From Lactarius indigo (Eukaryota; Basidiomycota; Agaricomycetes; Russulales; Russulaceae): 64,000 nt of DNA. The notes below the pieces were generated by a model. The model ran no database searches. It was given only the letters and a program-made list of their open reading frames with translations, and had not been told where the DNA came from. Both the position numbers and the translations under genes were made by a program. Shown piece by piece: positions 57,150 to 64,000 of this stretch (position 1 is its first letter; each line of letters opens with the position of its first letter). Location: the NCBI GenBank assembly GCA_025766275.1, contig JAFKAC010000011.1, positions 186,001 to 250,000 on the forward strand, written 5' to 3'.

Positions 57150-57830
57150 ATGCCTGCACTGCAAGTTGGTGCTCGGCGAACGCCAACACCACATGTCCTT
57201 CCCAGCCCCTCCCTAGATCCTGTTTCGGCCCAGACACAGATTGCCTCACTCCGACGTGCGCTCGAGGCTGCGCGGTTGCGTGAGGAAAAGAGCCTTATGG
57301 AAGCAAAATGTCGAACGAAGGAGTACGATGCGCTATGCCTACGCTGGATGCAGGAAATTGCACATTGGCAGCATAGTGAGGCTCAGGTTTAATACACTAC
57401 GCATCTCGAGACTCAAGTTGATGAAGTTGTCCAGTTGCATGCCTACGTACAATACCTCACTCAGGTGCATACCCATCCTTATCGACTCGCGTGCCAATAG
57501 TCCCTGCTTTGGTAGGGTCACCTCTACCAGGCACGGGATCACACATCAACCTCATAATCCTGTTCTCGATAATACCCAAAGGCGGCTAAACGAGAAGTCC
57601 AGGATGATGAGGTCATTGGGAATCCGGACATGGATGTGCTCCCCTTGTGCGATGAAGTTGTTGGCGCGATCTTGAAGAGACTTGAGAGTCTCCTAACAGA
57701 TACTCAACCGAGGTCGCCGCGATTTTCTTCTCTCCCGGACATGGGACACATGTGGTATGTCGAAGGGACAGAGATGGAAGAACCGAACAAGGAGAATGGT
57801 GCCGCGGCAGAAGATGGCGGAGAAACGTAG
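57150..57830 (+). CDS. Small coiled-coil protein, unknown function
   Basis: Start ATG 57150. Exon 1 codes an N-terminal Pro-rich part and a helix (QIASLRRALEAARLREEKSL). A TAA at 57390-57392 is avoided by a 48-base intron at 57387-57434. The next exon codes LHAYVQYLTQ. A further intron region (about 57465-57580) precedes the exon coding KREVQDDEVIGNPDMDVLP through to the stop at 57828-57830; its exact borders are uncertain. The product is about 180-190 acidic residues with a PNKEN motif near the end. I do not recognise the family. It is convergent with the CUE-domain gene. Confidence 0.55.
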
Positions 57831-58332
57831 TATAATGAATGAGCCGGAAAACCCCCTTCCGGGGGACATTACGGAAATAGATATCACCGGTGTAAGATAC
57901 AGTTACATAAATACCCACATCTTCACGGGTGCTGGACATTCGGAATGGGGTTCTAGATCTTCAACCATGTTTTCTATGATAGCTCCGTAGATGGATCAAG
58001 CGACTTCCGTTTCTCCACATCTCCAGGGAGATTAATAAAACACACCATGTAGCACAGGTGTCTCCCTCCAGGAAGAGCAGGGACGATTAAAGACGAACAT
58101 AAGAACAAGAAAAAGTTGTAGTGCATCCAGCACATCAGGTTATTAATATTTACCTTCGTTAACCACTTCAACGTCTTCACAAAAACTCCAAACCCTGTTG
58201 CAGCTTTTATTAGGATGAATGATAACTTGACAGTATAGAGCATGATTGCCACCATGAAGTCAACACACGAGCTATTACAATCCAAGGGGGTAGATAAGAA
58301 GTAAGCAAGTAGGAAAGAGATGAATGATGTGG
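57831..58332. other. Convergent 3' region
   Basis: Lies between the stop of the coiled-coil gene and the stop of the CUE gene. Probably two 3' untranslated regions. No gene supported. Confidence 0.4.
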
Positions 58333-59220
58333 TTATGTCGATGAGGTTTCCACCGGCCTCCGTTGTGCGGCTAACATTCGCCTTGGTGGACAAAGAAGAT
58401 CGTGTTAGATTGCAACGCACAAAAGACGTTAAATGAACGCACTGCCGCGCGGCCAAGATCATCTGTGCTTTGCGCTCGCGCAAACTCGCTTCACGCTTCT
58501 CAGCTGTATCCTCCCACACAGCACGACCGTCGGCTTCCTGCTCCGACGGAGGCGGGACATCCGCAGAAGGCAGACGGGACTCGAGACTGAAACGGGATAT
58601 AAGCGACCCCTTGAGCTGTGCTTGCGTCGCGCCCGGGGCGGTAGCTCGCGCCGTTGTGAGCGCGCCGGCAGGCCGTGCGGCTGCATCGGCGTTGGTTGGC
58701 CGCGGATAGAGCGTGAAGTAAGACTCGGGTGGCTGAGGAAGGAGACGGTGTAAAAACTATCAGTAGTGTGAAAGGTATTCTTACGGCATCGAGGAAACCA
58801 CGCTCGAGGATCTTGTTGGTAGTGAGTTCGACCGAACCAGTGCGGAGAAGGTCATAGTGAATGTTGGCACTGTGGAGGACGGAGTGTCAGGTGCTCTTCC
58901 ACACGTACAGTAGACTGCGAGATGACGCACTGTGGTATGTCGGGGAACATGCTGGTAACTGTCGTCACCTGGGTTCGGTAGATAAGCCGCGTGATGAGAG
59001 AAGAGAACGAACATCCATGCCATCTCTGGAGTCACTTTCTTTGGCCTGAAGCGTAGAGCACGGGCAGCAACTTGCTCTGCAGTGGACTCGCCACCTCATA
59101 TGCACAGACTGAATAACTAAGTCGGTGTAACAGAGATGGGTACATACTAGAGGTAGTGGCCCAGCGTACGATGAGAATAACAACGGCAAATGCGACGACG
59201 ACGTTCACGACTTCTCCCAT
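58333..59220 (-). CDS. Cue1-like ER membrane protein with CUE domain
   Basis: Minus strand, start ATG 59218-59220. Exons: 59148-59220, 59021-59094, 58931-58968, 58785-58869, 58443-58732 and 58333-58381. One N-terminal membrane segment (VVNVVVAFAVVILIVRWAT) is followed by FRPKKVTPEM, a CUE domain (TSMFPDIPHANIHYDLLRTG and KILERGFLDA) and a basic C-terminus (ERKAQMILAARQRM). CUE domains bind ubiquitin. This layout matches fungal Cue1-type proteins that recruit an E2 enzyme to the ER for protein degradation. The total is about 200 residues. The second intron (58969-59020) joins PEM to VTTVTSMFP only with a GC donor (GCATGG). The alternative GT donor would insert three residues in the conserved MV..V..MFP spacing. 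Confidence 0.82.
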
Positions 59221-59513
59221 GTCAATTTTGGCTGAGAAAGCGAAAGCGAGTGTCGACTCCGAGTCGGAATTGACCAACGACGAGACAAGGGCGATCTATG
59301 TGAAGTGTCACATGTCACATGTCAACGTCACTATTTCTGGTATGGTAACCCCCGAACCCCTCGGCCTGACTCGGAGCGCTCAGTCTCAGCGTTGGACCAG
59401 TCCTTCGCCCATCCGCACAATCTCGCTCAATATGGCACCCTCGTTGAGGACAACAGAATCGCGATGTTTTCCTTTCTCCCTGAAATTCTCCTGAAAGAGT
59501 ATCAATTTATTTG
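59221..59513. promoter_or_regulatory. Upstream region of the CUE gene, downstream of UTP22
   Basis: About 290 bases between two minus-strand genes, holding the promoter of the CUE gene. No other feature seen. Confidence 0.4.
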
Positions 59514-62500
59514 CTACTTCCCTGGAGCTAATTTGGGGCGAACCTTAGTGACTGGCATGCTTGAAAATTGATTCATCACGCGGAACGGTAGAGGCTTGGT
59601 GACACTAGGGTCCCAAATGCCGCCAATTCGGTCGCCTCCCAATGGGTCATGAAAGAACTTGGCCGTGTCTGCATAGATACGCTGAGCAGCTGTATAAGTA
59701 ACTGGGGCGATACGAGAGAGGCTCTTCGCGTACCGTAAGATCATCAAGGTACTTCTCCGCGGGATCGAAGCCTGGCCGCACAGGCGCTTCGCCGTTCTGG
59801 CTCGTATCATTTCCCGAATTGATCCAAACAACTGTACTGGCTGTCACATTCTGAAAGTAGCGTGGGAGTACAGCCGGCCGAAGTTTCACGACGAAGTCGT
59901 AGTCGTCTTCCGGATGAACAAACATGCCCTGATAGACCACCAAGTAGGGACTTATAGTGAGCGATTAAAAAGTGTTTGAAAAGAGGCACTCACAAGGACA
60001 TTTAGCACACCTGACTCCACTCCCTGTAGGTAGTCATGTGTTGCTCGCGCGAGGTCACGGATCCGATGTGCCGCGACAATATTAGGAGCGTCTACTGTCC
60101 ACATACGCCCGTCTGGATCGGCTTCTGTCCTCAATACCCAGACACCCTTTGCGCTCGGTACCGCACTCGGATAGACGTCAGACCCTGGTTCAGATTCGCC
60201 GCAGAGGGGGATTGTCACCCCATTAGACCAATCCCAATCTCGCAAGAACCGGACGACGCGTGCGAAACCACGTTCACGTGTACTGGGAACGTGTGCAGGA
60301 CCGACGCCAACGAACACAGCAGCACAGAGTACTTCTACGGCTTCTTCCCCCACGTGTAGTCGGAGGAGCCAGTGAGCAGCCAACCAACGCTTTACAAGGC
60401 GCACAGTGCCTCCAAATGCCACAAACCGGTGGTGGAGCGCAGCGACAGAGCGATGGTGCCATGGCGCCGCAATGAAACGCCGTGTATACAACCTACGGGC
60501 CTCGCGTACATTCTCCAGGTCATGTGAGGAAAGTGTTGCTGGCGGAGAGTGGAGGATCCGATCAAGCAGTGTTGCCTCGCGGTCGTGCCATATTCGCAAA
60601 GCGAATGCCCAACCATCAGGTGTAGTTATCTCGAGTTGGGCGTGATCAACAGCCAGAGAGACACCGGTTGGTAATGTGGTAGCAACACGCGCATGTAGGC
60701 CAGGCGTCGTCTTCGCCAACACTTGCGCAAGCCGTTCGAGGAAAGTCATTTTCGTCTTCTGGATAGCGACCAGGTCATCAGGCCAGCGCGCGGACTTCTC
60801 GAACTCGAGATTAAGAGAGATGAGCTGGATATATCTTGCGCATGGTCGAAGCGTTGATACAACCTCTGCTGGAACGGAGACAGGAGCAAAGACGCTAGTA
60901 TACCGAAGCTCCGGGGCTACCGGGCTGATATTGGCCACTGTCAATGGCAACTCCTTGTCAAGTCTCTTGATGGAGCTCGCGAGCGTTTGGAATGCAGTGA
61001 GTGCCGCTCTAAACCCAGCAGTGCGATAATGCGAGGTGATAGTCGGTGGAAGGCGGAGGAGTTTATCAAAATCGGGTTGCCACGAGGTCACAGAACCACT
61101 GCCCACTCCAAAATGTCGGGCAAGAATATGCCGAACAATCATTACTGGGATGTGGGCACGTTCGTCCGAGTCCTGAACATGCCAGACGACGCTCTCTGTA
61201 ATACTCCCGTCCTGGAAACGCCGGACCTCGGCTTTGCTGCCCCATAACTCGCAGAACGCATCTTCCGCGTGTGATCGTGGCTCTGTGGCCGGTGGTCCCT
61301 GGTCTACGAGACGAAATGCGCGTTCTTGATCAAGGACTAGCCCAATGAATATGTTAGTGGGACCAGTTGGGAGTCCCTGAGAAAGGGGGCGAGGTTGTGA
61401 TGACGGATGTAGAATAGCAAGTGCCTTCGCCCGTGAACCCAGTCCCTCACGCAGGCGTGTTGATAGGGAAATAAGAAGGGCGCCGGCAAATGAGCCGTTC
61501 TCCAATAGATCGTGAAGAGATATCCGCTCCCGAGCGACAGACGACAAATTAACCCTGTATCATGGGATTAAAAGGAGTCGCGTCACGGGTGGACGAAAGC
61601 CTACGCAAGTACACAATCAAAACGAGAAGTAAGGTCCCTGTGATCGAGAAGGAAGACCTCAGAGAACGGGTCTCTGGAGGTCCCGTCTAAGATTTCAAGG
61701 GTAGCTCGTGCATCGTGTTTGAGCTAGCGATAAATCAGTAGTTGTAGAACCTAGTGATGAGATATTTACCATCTCAATGGACGCAAGGGGAACGCCCGCG
61801 AGGACATTGACACAAGACGAAGAATCAACGAGAACGGCTTCGAATCTCCCCAAATATTCCTCTGTGGCGAACTAAAGGGTCCTTGAATACCTAGAATCAC
61901 GGGACTTCGATAATAACGTACCAAATGACCACCTTTACTCTTCACAAAAAGAGGCTCACGAGAGAAGTCGTGCCGAGCTCAAGTGATAAAGAGAGTCAGC
62001 AATCGTATGATATCTATGGCTACACCTACATAAAAGATCCAGGACGGCTTTGAAAAGTTGGTACGAGCTGAGGCCAGTCCTCGGTGAGAGACTCTTTGCA
62101 TTATTTTCTCTACTCGGCTCTTCTCCACGGATCAACAACTCTAGTAAAGTAATCCATAAAGGACCTGAACCCTCGAAGCCCCGAATGCATGTCCGCCGAC
62201 CTTCCCCATACCCTAGCTGATTGGCCCATATTCGCAGGAGGGACAGGGCGTCATGATAAGCGGGGATATCATTTTTTAGCGTATTCACCGACAGCACATC
62301 ACGGAGAGGAGAGGAAGCAAGCATAAGAACAGCATTGTACATTGGAGTGGGACGACTCTTATAATCCGAGCCGGCAAGTTCATGGAGGTGGATGCGAAAA
62401 TTGCTTCGGGTAGGGGAGCACCGCGTCTGTCGAATGGGAGAAGAAGTTGGAAGTGTAGGAATTATTCGTATTACCGCATTCAATTTCGAGAAATCAGTCG

Positions 62501-63610
62501 GAGTGTTGTCTGTAGGAGTCTCAGCATTGTCAAAATAATGGCCTAAATCGGGAAACCGGCACCGTGGTTGGGTCGCAGGATCAACGTCGTCAGCCGTGGG
62601 TCCCCTCTTTTGGACTCGTAACAGACGTCCACATTGAGGTGGCTTTTAGGGTCGGACACGTGCTTCGCAATTACGGCGAGATAAAAGGCTCGCTTATGGA
62701 AGAACCGATAGTTCATATAATCCTTTTCCTGGAATAGACCCTGCATAGCGATGATTAATGAGATCAGTACCGCATTTAAGATCGACATGCCGAAGGCATC
62801 TCCACTGCTACGTCTACAACCCACGGTTCGCCATCTGGAGATTTGACAGCAACGTTATTAATCCAACTCCCAACGATTGCTATATTCGATGGTTTCTCAA
62901 AGGAAACCTTCCAGTTGACATCTTCAGTCGGTGCGGGCGATGAGTAAGGGACAAAAATTATCTGAGAGGATGAGCCGGTTCCATCCCGACGGGTGCCTTT
63001 CTTCTTTCCTGAGTTGTTAGACAGGGGGGTGCCTTCGGCAAGAGCACGAGCGGCCGCCAAAGGATGCTGCGGTTCAACGGACGGGAGAGATGAAAGATAA
63101 GCGTGAAGTGAAAAGAGGAACCTTTCCAGTGGTGGTTTCCGTGAATCCTTTGGTCGAACGTTTGGTAGGAGGGCATCAACCTGTGATATCCAAATAGTGA
63201 AGACAAGCGAGAAACAGAGAACACCCTAAGGAGCACCTGAAGTTTGAAAGAGCTAGACAGAAAAAGCTCTTGAGCAGCTTTTATGGCTGTAACCTCTGCC
63301 CCAGTCGGAGGTTTACGCGCCTTGCCGCTCTCGGTCTGACCTGGGGCGGTTTTACACAACATTGTTTCGCCAGCTAGGGCGTAATCCCCGTCGTCTGTGG
63401 GGTGGTTTTCCGAGCCAACTAATTCATTGTGACCATCGAGCCGTCCATCCGAAGCTAAAGAACAATCCCTTGAAGAGTGGACTTCCTCCAGTAAAAGCGG
63501 TCGCTTCTATAAGAGGGTTCAGCCCAATGGCTCAAGCACACCAGAACACATGCCTTGGATAAGCGGATATCTGCTTCGTCAACGTAACTCCTTTTTAAGC
63601 CTGAAGGCAT
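59514..63610 (-). CDS. Utp22/Nrap family U3 snoRNP and rRNA-processing protein
   Basis: Minus strand, proposed start ATG 63608-63610, stop TAG 59514-59516, at least ten exons. Recognisable blocks: KPPTGAEVTAIKAAQELF and FKLQVDALLPNVRPK at the N-terminus, DYMNYRFFHKRAFYLAVIA, PTDFSKLNAVIRIIPTLP, ALSLLRIWANQLGYG, FEAVLVDSSSCVNVLAG, EVRRFQDGSITESVVW, and near the end GFDPAEKYLDDL and FHDPLGGDRIGGIWDP. These are the repeated nucleotidyltransferase-like and helical parts of Nrap. Utp22 works in the 90S pre-ribosome and the UTP-C/CURI complexes in the nucleolus. Clear introns include 63181-63236, 62510-62562 and 59682-59733. Two others (63507-63553 and 62741-62790) best use GCATGT donors. Exon borders between 61550 and 61960 are approximate. 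Confidence 0.88.
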
Positions 63611-64000
63611 GCGCGCGGTGGTTGTTCGAGATCGAGTGCGTTATTTGGGCAGGTTCCGGTCCGGTCCGCGATAACCGACCGAGACTTTCTTTTGCGTCCT
63701 TATAGCTCACTCTGACTCCACGCGGCCTCGTACAATTCGATTATATATTCTACATCCCCGATCGTGGACATCGCCTCAGCTACAAACGACACCACCCAAC
63801 TATTGCCCTCGCGAGGATTCGGTGAGCGTCTACGAGTTTTTTAAGGGCAGAGGCAACCTTTGTGATTATCTTGTGAATTTGGCTCCGATTCCCCATCCCA
63901 GAACGAGCTGCACAAGTCCTCCTCTTCCATTTCTCGAGTATTGTGCGACTTCATTTGAAAGCGGGGACACGTGATGGTAAATTGTCTTTCTCTCTCGCTA
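63611..64000. promoter_or_regulatory. Upstream region of UTP22
   Basis: About 390 bases up to the window edge, probably the UTP22 promoter. No gene supported. Confidence 0.35.

Noticed and set aside
57387..57434. Premature TAA in the coiled-coil gene
   Set aside because: A 48-base in-phase intron with AG acceptor removes the stop and keeps the frame; a nonsense mutation is not required.
59682..59831. Apparent frameshift near the end of UTP22
   Set aside because: A 52-base GT-AG intron at 59682-59733 joins KYLDDLT to RIYADTAKFF in frame, so no frameshift is needed.

Overview
The window is eukaryotic. It shows short GT-AG introns of about 47-60 bases, Ty3/gypsy chromoviruses, Ty1/copia elements, a Mutator-like transposase and fungal-type housekeeping genes. 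This fits a basidiomycete (Agaricomycotina); a Rhizoctonia/Ceratobasidium-like genome is my guess and is not proven here.

Layout. Positions 1-40776 are almost solid nested retrotransposons. The left edge holds the 5' end of Ty3 element A (minus strand). Ty3 element B (minus, about 1962-19687) is split by the younger Ty3 element C (plus, 8423-16335, target duplication GGGTT). Positions 19688-25389 are a pile of solo and broken LTRs (family A, copia family, family D) plus a copia gag-protease fragment. Ty3 element E (minus, 25390-33185, duplication AAAGG) sits inside an inverted copia LTR and itself carries solo LTR F (29169-29864, duplication TGCTG). The same copia LTR was also hit by a roughly 0.94 kb hAT-type element (33376-40674, 8-bp duplication GATCATAT). 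That hAT element was later entered by a nearly intact copia element G (33619-39968, duplication TCATT).

Positions 41580-43560 hold a degenerate minisatellite with a hairpin core. A decayed Mutator-like transposase follows (43848-46367, minus). The right third is ordinary gene space: a TMEM184/Ost-alpha-like membrane protein (46882-49141, plus), a Dnf1-type phospholipid flippase (49700-54982, plus), a class I glutamine amidotransferase-like protein (55243-56206, plus), a small coiled-coil protein (57150-57830, plus), a Cue1-like ER CUE-domain protein (58333-59220, minus) and the ribosome-biogenesis protein Utp22/Nrap (59514-63610, minus).

How it fits together. Every Ty3 family whose 5' end is visible (A, B, C, D, E) has a primer-binding site that is a 10-11 nt complement of its own LTR near the predicted RNA start, the Tf1/sushi self-priming arrangement. 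Copia G instead has a site matching the anticodon arm of initiator tRNA-Met. The Ty3 elements carry unusual extra coding material: a Met-poor pre-Gag region, about 3.6 kb long in B, and in C and E a module after the chromodomain, which in C ends in four zinc-knuckle-like motifs. Most stop codons that break the mobile genes look like CGA to TGA changes, and LTR pairs differ almost only by transitions, so the cluster looks silenced by CpG methylation and deamination or a RIP-like process.
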